Below, one piece after another: positions 1-11,350 of a stretch of DNA of 64,000 bases. Origin of the DNA: Chimonanthus salicifolius (lineage: Eukaryota > Streptophyta > Magnoliopsida > Laurales > Calycanthaceae); assembly GCA_013350335.1 (NCBI GenBank), contig CM023541.1, positions 35,642,739 through 35,706,738 of the forward strand, in the 5' to 3' direction. How positions within the stretch are numbered: the first letter of the stretch is position 1; each line of letters begins with the position of its first letter. The translations under genes and the position numbers were made by a program. The notes beneath the pieces were generated by a model. The model made no database searches, was not told where the DNA came from, and saw only the letters and a list, made by a program, of their open reading frames with translations.

Positions 1-390
1 TTCTACTATGCTAGTATGAATAGATGTGCAAAGTTGAAAAATAAAAAAAAGGATCATCCATGATTTATGCTCAATACATTTGAAACTAATGTTTAGAACA
101 TAAGTATTATCCATTACACTTAAATTTTCATAAAACAAAACCATCCATTACACATAAGATTTCAAGTATGTAACTCACAAAATAATAAATACAATAAATT
201 TAAAAATGAATGAGGAAACCAATTCAATAATTAATTTAAGATCTAACATTTAAAGACTACATTAGTGTCTTAAATAATCCATCCACAATATACAATCACA
301 TCAAACCCTTCATTCATGAATTTCAATCCACCAAAAAAAGTCCATGAAAATATTGCTAAAAACATTATGAAAAATGTAAACACCTCCATT
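1..390. repeat. AT-rich degenerate repeat, left copy
   Basis: No gene is seen. The phrase around 335-390 (a run of A, then ATGAAAAATGTAA, then CACCTCCATT) recurs near 950-1000 and in weaker form near 1230-1270, so this is the left end of a decayed local tandem array that continues at 771-1330. The MITE at 391-770 interrupts it. Confidence 0.5.
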
Positions 391-770
391 TTGTCACAAA
401 TATCGGCGGTATTTTCAAATTTACCGCGTTTTTATCGGCAAAATACCATTACCGCGTTAAAAACGCATTTTTATCGCCACGACGATAAATTTCCGGTAAA
501 TTCCCGATAAAATCGCGTTAAAAACGCGATAAACGTTAATAACGCGATAATATCCCGGTAAATTGCCGGTAAGTTCCCGATAAATTCCCGGTAAATTCCT
601 TATACCATTTTTATTTCATTAATTTTTTATTTATTCTATTTTTTTTATTTTTTAAATATTATAATTTCTGCGAGATTTTCCCTTTAAATTCTCGGTAAAA
701 ATCCTAGAATTTAAAAATATCCCGTTATTACCAATTGCCGTTAATATCCCGAGAACGATATTTGTCACAA
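391..770. mobile_element. MITE with TTGTCACAAATATCG termini, copy 1
   Basis: The left end reads TTGTCACAAATATCGGCGG and the right end reads CGATATTTGTCACAA, giving 14 of 15 matching inverted ends. The interior is full of short mirrored words such as CGCGTTAAAAACGCG and repeated CCGGTAAATTCC, and it has no coding potential. A second copy lies at 28778-29119 and a fragment near 61050-61140. The neighbouring repeat near 990 supplies a pre-insertion junction (CACCTCCATT followed by ACACCT), which supports insertion here. The target-site duplication is ambiguous: TTGTCACAA is a 9-bp direct repeat at both ends, but it also appears in copy 2 and so probably belongs to the element. Superfamily not assigned; Mutator-like is possible. 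Confidence 0.7.
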
Positions 771-1330
771 TACGCCTAAAATTGAAATGATTGAATCAAA
801 GCTATAAATTATTTCCAAAATACACAATTTGTCATTTACCTTAGACCAAAAATTCAGATTAAATTAAGAAAATAGAAATATATTAGATCTTACACTTATA
901 CACTATATAAATGTTAAAAATACTATTCCATGAAAAAATTGAAAAAATATTATGAAAAATGTAACACACAAGATGACACCTCCATTACACCTTAAATTAA
1001 ATGATTAAATGAAAACTACAAATTATTTCCAAAAATTCCCAATTTTTCATTTACCTTACAACGAAAGTTCAAATTAAATTAGAAAAAATTAGAAATGCAT
1101 TAGATCTAACATTTATACATTATATGAATGTTATAAATACCACATCTACCATACCCAAACACATTAAATTCAATTTAAACAAAATAATCCATGAATTCCA
1201 TTTCACCAAAAAAAATTCATGAGAAAATTGTAAAAAATATTTTCGAAAATGTAATACCCAAAATCACACCTACATTAAACTAAGAATTGAATGATTAAAT
1301 GAAAAATAATTTATTTCAATAGCCCCCATT
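771..1330. repeat. Decayed tandem repeat, unit about 220-280 bp
   Basis: Three successive blocks begin with similar words (AAATTGAAATGATTGAAT at about 780, TTAAATGATTAAATG at about 1000, GAATTGAATGATTAAATG at about 1283). They share a following order of motifs: ATTTCCAAAA, then CATTTACCTTA, then TTAGATCT, then ATGTTA. No coding sequence is visible. Confidence 0.55.
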
Positions 1331-1984
1331 TTTTTACGTTAGACAAAAAAATTGGATTAAAATAAAAAATAAAAAAATGAATGTATGAGATGTAACATTT
1401 AAATATCATATTAATATCCTAATTACTCTATCCACTATTCTCATACTCAAAAACCCAAAATTTTCATGTATCCTCATCAACCTTTAATATACTATCTTAT
1501 TTCATAAAACACAAATGAAAAAGAAAAATGAGGTATTTAGAAGTTAATACCTTGATAAATAAATGTCTTCTTCAAAAATTCCATAAAAAAATTGCAAAAA
1601 TGAAAAATAAAAAGACTAAATTTGACTTTAAATGGTGGAGATATGATGAAGCGGGCCTAACAAAGGCCAAAACCCACAAACACTATTCACGAATTATCAT
1701 CACTTAAGCACTATTCATGAATTTGGGAGAAGGTGTGCGTTTCTTCAGGAAGCCTCAAGACACTTAAGGGAAGATCTGATCTCGTTCTCTTCTTCAATGG
1801 ACTCATGTAAGTTACCATTATTATGATATTTATGATTTTCGCATTAAGATTGATCCGTGTTTCAAACATCAATCGATCTAGATCCTGTGGTTATGTCGTT
1901 CAGATTTGTCGAACATGAAGATTAATATGATGAATGATTCTATGATTGATTCTCAATCAATAAACTATGTTATTATGAAATATT
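1331..1984. other. Intergenic, no gene seen
   Basis: AT-rich DNA. The stretch 1640-1830 is less AT-rich and has GATCTGATCTCGTTCTC-type words followed by ATG and GTAAGT, which could be a decayed 5' leader or an LTR fragment. No continuing reading frame supports a gene. Confidence 0.4.
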
Positions 1985-2115
1985 ACAGCAGCTTTTTACA
2001 AGCTAAATGCATCGGGTGACTATGAGAATCAACTTGGGAGCTTTGGTTTCTGAATCAATGTGTAAATCAGTTGAGCTACTTTGTTTGAGGTATCAACAAT
2101 GTTCATTGCGATCAA
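1985..2115 (-). mobile_element. tRNA-like SINE, minus strand
   Basis: On the minus strand the order is an A-box-like word (TAGCTCAACTGA, about 2072-2083), then CATTGATTCAGAAACCAAAG, then a B-box-like AAGTTGATTCTCA (about 2025-2037), which is the layout of a tRNA-derived Pol III promoter. A second homologous copy in the same orientation lies at 6090-6232. Similarity may extend beyond the limits given. No target-site duplication was identified. Confidence 0.45.
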
Positions 2116-2138
2116 ATTTTTCTTTATTGTGATGCAAC

Positions 2139-2220
2139 CAAGGGTTGAGATATCATATGTATCGGTCGATATTTATAATATCGGTCGATATCCGATATAT
2201 ATCAACAACCGATATATCAT
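2139..2220. mobile_element. Fragment of the TATCGGCCGATA hAT-MITE family
   Basis: It starts CAAGGGTTGAGATATC, similar to the CAGGGGTCGAAAT ends of the full copies at 5337, 54474, 55073 and 58011, and continues with repeated ATCGGTCGATAT words. No matching right end or target-site duplication is visible, so it is called a fragment. Confidence 0.4.
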
Positions 2221-2848
2221 GAAGAATGGTTTTGCTTTTTGAAAGGTCTTCCCATCCTCATAACTTTTGGGGTGTCTGTGTGAGAACTTAGAAGGGAGAA
2301 AGAACAAATGCTGTTCGTGACTCAGTGAGTGTTAAAGGAACTCTCATGAGATCTCGAAGGTAATTTTTTTATTTTTTTTTGAATTTATATATAAAAAATC
2401 GCAGAAAATTCAAGATAATTTCTTTACTTTTTACTAAAGAAGATTCCACATTCCACGTTCCACCGTTTGGATGTGACCATTTTCCACCCATCAATTCAAC
2501 GATCATCAGATTCATTCATACTGCCAAGTAAGTTGGACAACTTGCTCCACTTCTCATCTCTCTCTCCTTTCATAAGATGTGACATCTACCATACATTTCT
2601 ATATCTTATCAAAACCATTAACGGCAGTTTCTAATCGAAATGGAACTCCCAATTCTAATTTGAGTTAGAACTCTTGTGTCGTCCTGTATCTTAATTGATT
2701 TGTTCTTCTTTAAAGAGAGGCTTGTAAACTCTATTCATATCTCTGATATTGAGAAAGGCAAAATATTGTTCTTAATTCTACATAAAGAAAAAAGGAAAAA
2801 TACCTTTTTAATGAAGATTTAATATTATAATGTTTCTATAAAATAATA
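2221..2848. other. Intergenic, no gene seen
   Basis: No open frame or repeat could be tied to a known family. Homopolymer runs near 2367-2380 only. Confidence 0.4.
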
Positions 2849-3040
2849 CTTCCTCTATTTCAATTTAGTTGTCTGATATAGATTTTTGGATTATAACAAA
2901 ATAGTTGTCCCATTCATATTAGAGTAGCATAAAGTGTCTTGAAAATAGATGAGATCATAAGGAGTGTTAGTCTTATATAGAGAGTTCCTTAAAAAAATAC
3001 AAATATTTCAAATGACATAATTAAAATGGGACGGAGAAAG
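2849..3040. mobile_element. Stowaway MITE
   Basis: The ends are CTTCCTCTATTTCAATTTAG and its mirrored partner AAAATGGGACGGAGAAAG, the familiar CTCCCTCCGTCCCA terminus of Tc1/mariner-type Stowaway MITEs. The element is flanked by a TA on each side (2847-2848 and 3041-3042), the target duplication expected for this superfamily. It is 192 bp and non-coding. Confidence 0.85.
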
Positions 3041-3042
3041 TA

Positions 3043-4014
3043 TTAAACATACACTCTAAGTAAATAAACATAGATAAATCTTTAAAACATGTGCAGGTTT
3101 CACTACCTATACATATCGCTTTAGGTAGAGTGGTTCATAAATGGAGTGGAAATCAAACTCAAATTAATAATAAAATGATTAAAGTCACATTTAAAGAACA
3201 ATTTTTGATATAAAATTTTCATGACAAAGTCTTACTGATGAAAATCTTTTGAATATTATTTATAAATAAAGGAAATATTGAAATAAAGAGGACAGGCAGT
3301 CTAAGATTCCATGTAGGGAGGATTATTAGGTCCTAAGCCCTTCATTTATATTTATATAAAAGAAAAAGATCTTCCCAACTAAATAATAACCCTTTGATTA
3401 GTAATGTTTTTCGAATAGAAGGTTAAGATGGTAAAAGTAAATAGATAAATAAAATATTAATTTTCTTAAAATTTAGTCTTTAAATAAATAAGCATGTACA
3501 CATTAAAATATTTCTAAAAAAATAAGTGAAAAATCATATTACGCATTTAATTGATCATTTTCTTTCCTTTAGCTTGAATAATTGAAAATTGAATTTGTAA
3601 TCATTGTAGTTTCAACTTCTCAGAATTTATACACTAAAATAAACTATAAAAGTGATAAATCAAAATATTAAATAAATTTGAAACTTATCATTATGATTTA
3701 TAAACAAAATAATTCATATATCATTATATATTGCTATATCCTATAAAAAGATAAAATGAAGTTTTATAAAAAAGGCACATTTATCAAATTTATTATTTTT
3801 GTATTGTATAATATGTAAAACATTAAAATAATAGACATGTAATTTTTTTATCAAGAATTCTTATGACCAAATACCAATCCACTGCTAGAAAATAGTGATC
3901 AATACTTAAAAGATTTAATTTAGATAATAGGTGAAATATTTTTAACCTTAATTAATAAACGTCATTTAAAAGAAAACTTAGCTGATGCATAAAAAATAAT
4001 AGCTTGGTATTCAA
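3043..4014. other. AT-rich intergenic DNA
   Basis: Nearly featureless AT-rich sequence. No reading frame, RNA gene or repeat family was recognised. Confidence 0.4.
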
Positions 4015-4225
4015 TAATATTTTTTTCTTATGACAAAAAGGTGTCTAGGCCTCTTAGAGCACTCGACTAATCCTTAAGGCATATGTAATTCTCTCTATCT
4101 GCACACCCACACACACTGATTAATTCTACAAGGAGTAGTAGCCCCTAGAGGAAAATGGAAATTGATCTTAGAACTCTCGTTCTTGAAATGAGATCGTGGC
4201 CATCGCTCCAACTCTTTAGGTTAAA
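4015..4225 (-). mobile_element. Au-like SINE, minus strand
   Basis: Read on the minus strand, the order is GGAGCGATGGCCACGATCTC, then GAGTTCTAAGATC, then a TGTGTGGGTGTGCAG block, then GATTAGTCGAG, then GGCCTAGACACC, then an A-rich tail (T-run at about 4020 on the + strand). This resembles the widespread plant Au SINE, which has the same GTGTG / ACTAGTCGAGG / CCCGGACACC arrangement. The copy is diverged and no target-site duplication was found. Confidence 0.5.
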
Positions 4226-4381
4226 AGAGAAGAACTCTTATGATAAGTGTAATACTTAAGATCCAAAACAGAAAGTTAAATGGCCCACAATCCAAAAGCA
4301 TGTAGAATGTGAACCAAGCCACTATGAAATGTGAACTGTGCCATTGTGGATCGTGAACCACGTTATTACAGATCATGAAAC

Positions 4382-4591
4382 GGGCTGCGTTTAGATAAGA
4401 GGTAAATTTTGGAAGGGTTACTTGGGTAACCCCTGATCAAGGGTTACCCCATGTAATTTGAAGACCAATCCCTTGAGAAGGGTCTTCAAAAGTTGAGGGA
4501 GAGAAGTAAAAAGTTGATTTTTTACCCATCTCCTTTGTTACCAAACAGGAATAACGGGGGTAATGGGTTACCCTCCATCCAAACGCAGCAC
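4382..4591. mobile_element. Tourist-like MITE (GGCTGCGTTTGGAT ends)
   Basis: The left end is GGGCTGCGTTTAGAT and the right end, reversed, is GTGCTGCGTTTGGATG. Both ends continue into mirrored GGGTAACCC-type words (GGGTTAC..GTAACCC). The same terminus is shared with the elements at 19255-19810 and 44276-45200. It is 210 bp and non-coding. The short target duplication cannot be read with certainty. Confidence 0.65.
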
Positions 4592-5328
4592 AAATATTGA
4601 TTTATAGTGATCTGAACGCTGATGTAGGCATTTTGGGTAACCCCATTCCAAGAGTCTTTTACAATCCCAAAGATGAAAAATGAAGCCTAGGCCCATATAC
4701 CTATCCCATGGGCCTTCTATGGACCATTCATTGCCCGAGAATCTTTTTGAAAAGAGCTCTTTTTGACCTGTCAAATTTCTCAGAAAATTTTAAGGCCAAT
4801 TCTTCAAATTTTCTCTTTTTAGTAACTTCAACAGTTCAACAAACACTTAGTTCTTTGAACAAGGGCTTAATAGTGCAACTTGGACAATGCCTAAAAACAA
4901 GCCCAAGAAAGCCTTAATGTTTGTGCAATTTAAACTAGGGTTAGAGTTGGGTCTACTGTAATGAAAGCATTACTTGGTCTAAACCTCAATTTTGAGTCCA
5001 ATATAATAACTCCGAAAGATAACTTTATGTTTTTTAGGCTTTTCTCACACTAGATCAAAACTGGGGGAAAACTATTCAATTTAGACTTAAAATATGGCAT
5101 TCTTGTATTAATTGAAATGGATTAGAGATGAGCTTCACCAAATTCTACAAATTTGGGTGTGTACGTCGGGCTTGGACCCTTGGATATATAAATGCATCTC
5201 AGGCCCAATTTGACTTCCTCCTATAATCCATTGGACCTGGCCTGCTTTAATCAGGAGAAGATAACCTTGGATGGCCTATTTGAGCAAGATATAGGCCTAG
5301 ATCTTGGGCTTGGAAGGTACCAGCCATA
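4592..5328. other. Intergenic, no gene seen
   Basis: Scattered GGCCCA/TGGGCC words. No repeat termini or coding frames are supported. Confidence 0.4.
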
Positions 5329-5336
5329 CCTAATAG

Positions 5337-5653
5337 CAGAGGTATAAATCTTGGCCGATACATATCGTATCGGTTAGAGAAAAAAAATGATACGTATTGA
5401 CCAGAGAAAAAAAATTTGGCCGATATGGCCGAGATCTCGGCCGAATATCGGTTGTGGGCCCAGCCGATATCTCGGCCGATATTTATATGTTTTTTATTTT
5501 TTTTAAAAAACAGCCTTTTTATTTTTTAAATGATTTTTTTTAAAAAAATGCCACCGAGATTTTCAAAAAAAAAAAAATTTGAAGAGAGAGAAAGATCTCG
5601 GCCTATACGAAAATTCAGCCGAAATCTCAGTTTGGCCGAATTTTCGACCCTTG
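5337..5653. mobile_element. hAT MITE, TATCGGCC family, copy 1
   Basis: The ends are CAGAGGTATAAATCTTGG and, reversed, CAAGGGTCGAAAATTCGG. An 8-bp target duplication is readable: CCTAATAG at 5329-5336 and CCTAGTAG at 5654-5661 (7 of 8). The body is dense in GGCCGATAT, ATCTCGGCC and poly-A/T tracts and encodes nothing. The 8-bp duplication and CAGGG-like ends place it in the hAT superfamily. Confidence 0.85.
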
Positions 5654-5661
5654 CCTAGTAG

Positions 5662-6089
5662 TCATTTGAGAGCCTCGCCCTACAGCCCAACAGCCGTTTG
5701 ACATAAGCAAAGGACAAAAAGGCCCCTGATCTGACTGATTCCAATGAGGATTTTGATTAATCTTTTGATTAACCTCTTAGTTAGTAACTAATTAGTTCTT
5801 ATTTGGATATGTTTATGTATTTAGAAACCTTTACTACTGCTCTAATACTCTTTGTTTAGTTTTTTATTGTATGAAAATATGTACGTTATCTAAAATAAGA
5901 AAAAGTAAACTCATGTGGGATTAATTTGATATTATACTCGCTTAAATTGCAAAATTGCATATGGATGGAATAACCCACACCCCAACAGACAATACATGAA
6001 TTTAGATTTATTCAGTAACTTTCGTTATTTCATGACGAAGAAACTTAAAGACTCCATCTCTGCTTAAGTACAATAGTATTGGGTTAAGC
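5662..6089. other. Intergenic, no gene seen
   Basis: No supported feature. Confidence 0.4.
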
Positions 6090-6232
6090 TTTGGATGCAA
6101 GTAACTCCCAGCAAATCATAGACATCCGGTGACTGTAAAATTCAAAATTTGAAACCTCTGGTTCTTAAAATAAAGTGCTTGCAAGTTGAACTACTTCGTA
6201 CGAGGTTTCAATAACTTTTGTTTGCGATACAA
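6090..6232 (-). mobile_element. tRNA-like SINE, minus strand, second copy
   Basis: It is homologous to 1985-2115 in the same orientation. On the minus strand it reads AGTAGTTCAACTTGCAAG (A-box region), then AAGAACCAGAGGTTTCAAAT, then ACAGTCACCGGATG. The two copies match block for block across about 120 bp, including the upstream GAAACCTCGTACGAAG segment. Confidence 0.45.
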
Positions 6233-6950
6233 TATGCCAAAAGACAACTTGTATACATCCAAAATCCACAATGAATTGAGCGTTTCACATAATTGATATG
6301 CCAGTTTACAATTTGTCAATTATTGTTGTCTTTTGTTTCTTGAATGGCCATGCACATCCAATCACTATGAAATTTGGGCCACGTACTTTCTATCACAAGA
6401 ATAAAGAATATACTTCGGAAGGGTAGATTTTTTTTTCTAATGGAGAATCAATAATTTTGCAAGGAAAATAAAAATATTAAAAAAGAGAGTCAATTGAAAA
6501 TGATGATTGGTAGAGTTAAGACATCATACAATAAAATATAGAGTGATGAAAAAATATGAGTATCAATAAAATCAAACGAAAAGTAGAATTTAAAAAGTTA
6601 ACTCTATATAGATATCGAAAGATAACGATCGATTTCAAGTAACCGGGTCCACTCGAACAACATGAAGTTTAGACATATATAATCTACCACGCCAAAATAG
6701 TCATTTTTAATACAAGTTAGATCCTTTGCAGGGAACTTTATATCAAAAAAATTTGCAGGACCAATGGCATCTCACCTCACATGCTTAAAAGATCCCCATC
6801 GCAGTCTTGACATTAGCAATATCCAATTGTCCCATATATGAAAATGGATGATTTGCAAAGATTTCCAACTCTCTATTGGATCATTCTTCAATGTATGTTA
6901 TATATAAATTATTATTATTTTTTTTTTTTGGATTTTTCTACAATATGTAT
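6233..6950. other. Intergenic, no gene seen
   Basis: AT-rich DNA ending in the 8-bp target copy GTTCATAG (6951-6958) of the next MITE. Confidence 0.4.
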
Positions 6951-6958
6951 GTTCATAG

Positions 6959-7312
6959 TTGGGCTGCAACTCGGGTTGAGTTTTGGCTCGACCCGCACGA
7001 CCCGACTCGAGAAATCATATAGGTTGGGTCGAGAATTTCAGGTCAACGGGTCGGGTCAGGCTGAGAAGATAAAAACCTGCATGAAATTCGGGTCGAGTCG
7101 GGTTGAGGATTTTATAAGTTAACCCGACTCGACACAACCTGATCCGACCCAACTAAAATTAGTCTAAAATATGTTCAAAATACGGGTTGGGTCAGAATTC
7201 GGGTTAGAATTCGGATCGGGTTGGGTTGTGAGATTCAGGCTAAGAATTCGGGTCGGGTCGGTCGAGTTAGGTTTTAAGGAACCCGATCCGTCCGACCCGA
7301 GTTGCAGCCCTA
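6959..7312. mobile_element. hAT MITE rich in GGGTCGGGT words
   Basis: The termini are TTGGGCTGCAACTCGGGT and, reversed, TAGGGCTGCAACTCGGGT (17 of 18). The exact 8-bp target duplication GTTCATAG occupies 6951-6958 and 7313-7320. The interior is a mosaic of GGGTCGGGTCGAG and its complement, so the transcript would fold extensively. There is no coding capacity. A relative ends at 10792 with the same TTGCAGCCCTA terminus. Confidence 0.9.
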
Positions 7313-7320
7313 GTTCATAG

Positions 7321-8249
7321 GTATCTTTAATCGACGTGACAACGAGTTAAACCATCAAATTAAATTCTTCAATCACACATATCCAACGTAAGAATATTTA
7401 ATGTTAAAAAAACTTGTCCAATTTTAATTGAAAGGATATGGTCATGTTCATCTGCTTAGTGTCTCTAGACAAAGACAGCCTTTCCTAACTTTGCTTGCAT
7501 ATTTTGTAGTTTTCTCATAGTCCAAACAAACAAAATTCAATGATAGAAGGAAGGAAAATGAAAGTCACAACAACAAGGAACAATAGCACTTGATCTTGTT
7601 TTAAATCAATGACTTTTGTCACTAGCTTTAGTCTCGTTCCCTCCAATGCCTTTCTTCTCGTATTCGATGGCGTATGGTGATGATGATGAGAACAATGCAC
7701 TTTAATTGGCAAGTCAATGCGAAAATTTGTTCAATTAATTATTTGTGTTATGGATAGAAGATGGCAACCAATCTTTATCATCATAGACTATGATAGAATT
7801 GTTGGGAGTAGAATCAAATTTGATGTCTAAAATTTTAAAATATAATTGTCATGTCATGTGGATTTGTAGAGATTCAACCAAGTGGATGCAATGGCACATG
7901 TGTAGTTTTGGAAGATTGATTTCATAAGGGAATGTCCTCTTCCAACTCTTGTGATATAGATGAGGCTTTACAAAATTTGATGATTGCGAAAGGCTTCAAG
8001 TGATTTGTCAAAAAAGACAAATTAGTAAGAGAAAAGATTAATAGAATCCATGTCTGGAGGTCACTTTACTTACTTTAGTATATTGTTTATGTGTCATTCT
8101 AATTTGGATTGAGAAGATCCATCTTGGGCCCAATGTTTATTATATAATTTATTATATTAATAACTTACTCTAGGGGCCCTTTAGAGTGAAATGAATTATT
8201 ACATAAATTATATTAAGTATTTATTATATTATAATAAATAAAGGCTAAC
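7321..8249. other. Intergenic, no gene seen
   Basis: No coding frame or repeat ends. The stretch 8100-8245 contains direct and mirrored TTATATTA words only. Confidence 0.4.
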
Positions 8250-8645
8250 AATTTTTCCACGGGAGCTTTGTATAACCCGACACGAGTTTTAGTGTATTGC
8301 CAATTTTACCTTTCATATAAACAGTAAATTGGCTCAGCGACCTTTCGCATGAACAGTAAATCGGTTCACCGACCCTTTGTATGTACAGTAAAATCAGTTC
8401 ACCAACACTTCGCATGAATAATAAATCGACTCACTTACCGGCTCACTGACCAATATTGGAAAACAGAGTAAATCGGCTCGCTTTACTCTATTTTCCAGTG
8501 CCAGTAAGTGATTTGGTCGGTGAGCCGATTTTACTGTTCATGCGAAGGGTCGGTGATCCTATTTACTATTTATGCGAAGGGTAAAATTGATAATAGAATA
8601 AAATTCGTGTCTTATTACACAAACCTTCCGTACAAAGATCGCTAC
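8250..8645. mobile_element. Foldback (long inverted repeat) MITE
   Basis: The left arm begins near 8255 with TTTTTCCACGGGAGCTTTGT and runs through GACACGAGTTTTA, CAATTTTACC, GCATGAACAGTAAATCGG and CACCGACC. The right arm carries the complementary order in reverse (GGTCGGTGAGCCGATTTTAC, GCGAAGGGTCGGTGATC, GGTAAAATTGATAATAG, TTCGTGTC, ACAAACCTTCCGTACAAAG). The arms are about 170 bp and meet near 8440-8510, so nearly the whole element can form one imperfect hairpin. Superfamily and target duplication are not determined. Confidence 0.75.
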
Positions 8646-9633
8646 TCTAAATAAAGTACAATACTGAACATTTAAAGTGTATAATTTATGTGGCAGGCTT
8701 GCATAGAAAACCTAATTAGAGAAGAACAGTGAAATAAGTAGAGGTATATAAGAAACTAAGAAAAAGGTAGGAAAAAAAGTAAAACAATTTAGTTTCAATT
8801 GGTGTATGTGTTCCTCTCCTACTCAACTTCTCCTTTTACTCCATCTATGCTACTCTGTCCCATCTCAATAAAAATTTAGACCATTTTTTTTCTAATATTA
8901 ATTAAAATTTGGAAAACCCTAGTTTTTTATAAATTAGCAAATTGACTAATAATACTGAAATTTTAGCATAAGATTTTTATAATATCACTCTCAGTCAATT
9001 TTTTTTATGATCGCCTTTTGAAGATAATCAGAGATGAAAGTTATTCAAATTGATAAAATCTTTAGTTCAAAAAATTTAAAAAAGGTTAAAAATCACTTTC
9101 TAGGTTTACCACCTTATAGGGAATTTGAACATAAGTGTCAAAATGGATATTTTTTCAATTTAAAAAATTGAAACAATCATCAAATAGTTCAACATCATCT
9201 AATGATAATTCGGAGCTAAATCATTCAAACGCATTTGTTTTCATGTTAAACAATTTATTTGAGATCATCTTATGATCAACATCAATTTTGAGTGACGTAT
9301 GGAGAAAGATCGTCTGTCCATGTAATTCTTTAAGTTTAAAAATAAATATTAAAAAACTATCATATGGTTTGAACCACCATTTAAAGCTAATCAGAGAAAA
9401 AATAGTCATAATAGAATTAAAATATACGATTCATTGACCTCGCACGGGATAATTTAACTGATAGATATTTTGTCTAACGAATAAGAAATATTCCCATAAT
9501 CACCCTATGTCCGTAGTTTATAAGCGACTTGTGCATCTAGAGTTTTACCCAATGCTCTCATATTTAGAAAGATGTCTCTCTTGAAGTTCTTCATTGTAAT
9601 AAAAATTTGACCCAATCCATATCTATTCTATTA
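8646..9633. other. Intergenic, no gene seen
   Basis: A Stowaway-like half end (ACTCTGTCCCATCTCAATAA, about 8852) lacks a partner. Nothing else is supported. Confidence 0.4.
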
Positions 9634-9638
9634 CAAAG

Positions 9639-10094
9639 TGTAATACCCTGCTCCAAAAAGTCCCACATTGCTAGTGGCATTTGAAATTCCCTGGTATATA
9701 AGTAGTAGCCTTCCTCCTTCTAGTATAAGGCCTTTTGCAAGCAACAGTGTGTTGGTTCACCAAAGCAAGTTCTAAAGTGGACAATATTGTGGTAGCGAGA
9801 CAGGTCGTTACAAATGGTATCAGAGCATGATTCAACTCTCTGCCTGAGGGTGTGGACTTGGTTGTTGTGTGCGCAGAGTCGGGGTCGACTCTGGCTTTAA
9901 GGGGGGTAGATTGTAATACCCTGTCCTAAAAAGTCCCACATTGCTAGTGGCATTGGAAATTCCCTGGTATATAAGTAGTAGCCTTCCTCGTTCTAGCACA
10001 AAGTCTTTTGGGAGTAACAGTGGGTTGGTTCATCAAAGCAAAGCCGTATAGGCCCAAAGTGGACAATATTGTGCTAGAGGGATGGGTCATTAAA
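9639..10094 (+). mobile_element. TRIM retroelement, complete, 456 bp
   Basis: Two direct LTRs (9639-9812, 174 bp, TGTAATACCC..GTTACA; 9912-10094, 183 bp, TGTAATACCC..ATTAAA) flank a 99-bp interior. The interior starts with TGGTATCAGAGC (9815-9826), complementary to the 3' end of plant initiator tRNA-Met, and ends with the purine tract AAGGGGGGTAGAT (9899-9911). The 5-bp target duplication CAAAG is at 9634-9638 and 10095-10099. The layout is that of a terminal-repeat retrotransposon in miniature: no coding sequence, mobilised in trans. The last LTR has lost the terminal CA (now AA). It is inserted into an older repeat that resumes at 10100. Confidence 0.93.
9815..9826 (+). other. Primer-binding site (initiator tRNA-Met)
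   Basis: TGGTATCAGAGC lies 2 bp after the end of the left TRIM LTR. It is the standard plant LTR-element site for priming reverse transcription. Confidence 0.9.
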
Positions 10095-10099
10095 CAAAG

Positions 10100-10792
10100 A
10101 GCATGGGTTTTATGTTGATAATTCATTTGTCAAATAGGTTAGGTTGATCCAAATCCACTTATAAATGGAAGAGGTATGGGTTGAGCCCCTAGGCCATAAC
10201 CAAAATATGTGGTTCTATACCATTTAATGGGGTTGCAGGTAAGGAAGTCAGATGGGTTTATGCGAACCCACCCAAAATCAAGATTTTAAAATGTGGATCC
10301 AACCTGACCCAAGATACCTAACACAATCCACCTTTTGACAGCCCACATAAACTGAGAATACTCAGACCTCAACAAGGAGAGTGGAGAACCTAACATTTTA
10401 AATTGCCAAAAACCCCAAACCAAGGAAAAAAAACGAGAGATCCCAAAAATGGAAATAGAATAAAAATGTTCTATAAAAATTAAAAATAAATAGGTCCAAA
10501 ATGAAAAAAAATAAAATATCTTAATATAATTGCTTGAGATAGGCAATTAAGATTTATAAAATGTCTTTATGTAATTATATATAAAATATAATATATTATA
10601 TTAAAATATTTCGAATTGAGTTTGATGCCTTGGGGTTTTTCACTTAATCCACCGACCCAACCCAAAACTATCTAAGGTTTTCACAACTTTGAACTGACCC
10701 AAACTTAACTCGATGATCTTTGACTTAAGGGTTGCTATTTTTGGTTGGGATCTTCTAAATTTGGTCGTTACCCAACCAAACTTGCAGCCCTA
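10100..10792. mobile_element. hAT-like MITE remnant
   Basis: The right end CTTGCAGCCCTA matches the terminus of the element at 6959-7312. The interior has the same vocabulary (GACCCAACC, GGTTGGGT, AACCTGACCC). The left end is not recognised. The element appears to continue left of the TRIM, since 9600-9633 holds TTTGACCCAATCC, so the TRIM probably inserted into it. No target duplication was found. Confidence 0.45.
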
Positions 10793-11350
10793 CCAATTAA
10801 GAAATGAGTAACAAATGGCTAAATAGGTTTGGATTGGGTTAATCCATATAATTAGAGACATTTTGATTCAATTGAAAACATTTTGACAATATTGATGATC
10901 TGTTAAGATTTTTTTTTTTTAATTTTGTACATTGGATTTGAAATGGTACTTTAGAAAAAAGGAAGGTATAAATGTCTTCGAAACGTGGTAAATACATTTA
11001 TTTTGGTGATTTGAATAAAAAAAAGGCAAAAAATTTACTGTAAAATTTTGAAAATTAACATTGTCACATTCAAAGAAATTTGCGAATTAAAATCACCTAA
11101 GTAAATGTATTTTCAACTTAAAGATAAACAATTAAGTTCTAATGCAGATCACCTTTTAAGGAAATAGCTTAATCATATCTTAACATAAAAATACTCATCT
11201 ATTTTAGTAACGGTATTCAAATCATTCATCTGTCATAATCATGTATGAAGACACTGCAACTGTATTAATTATTAATTTAAGTCAATTATTTATTTTAATC
11301 ATACAATTAATTTTTGTCAGTTATAATTATATATTTAATCTCAACCTATA
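10793..11350. other. AT-rich intergenic DNA
   Basis: No supported feature. Confidence 0.4.
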
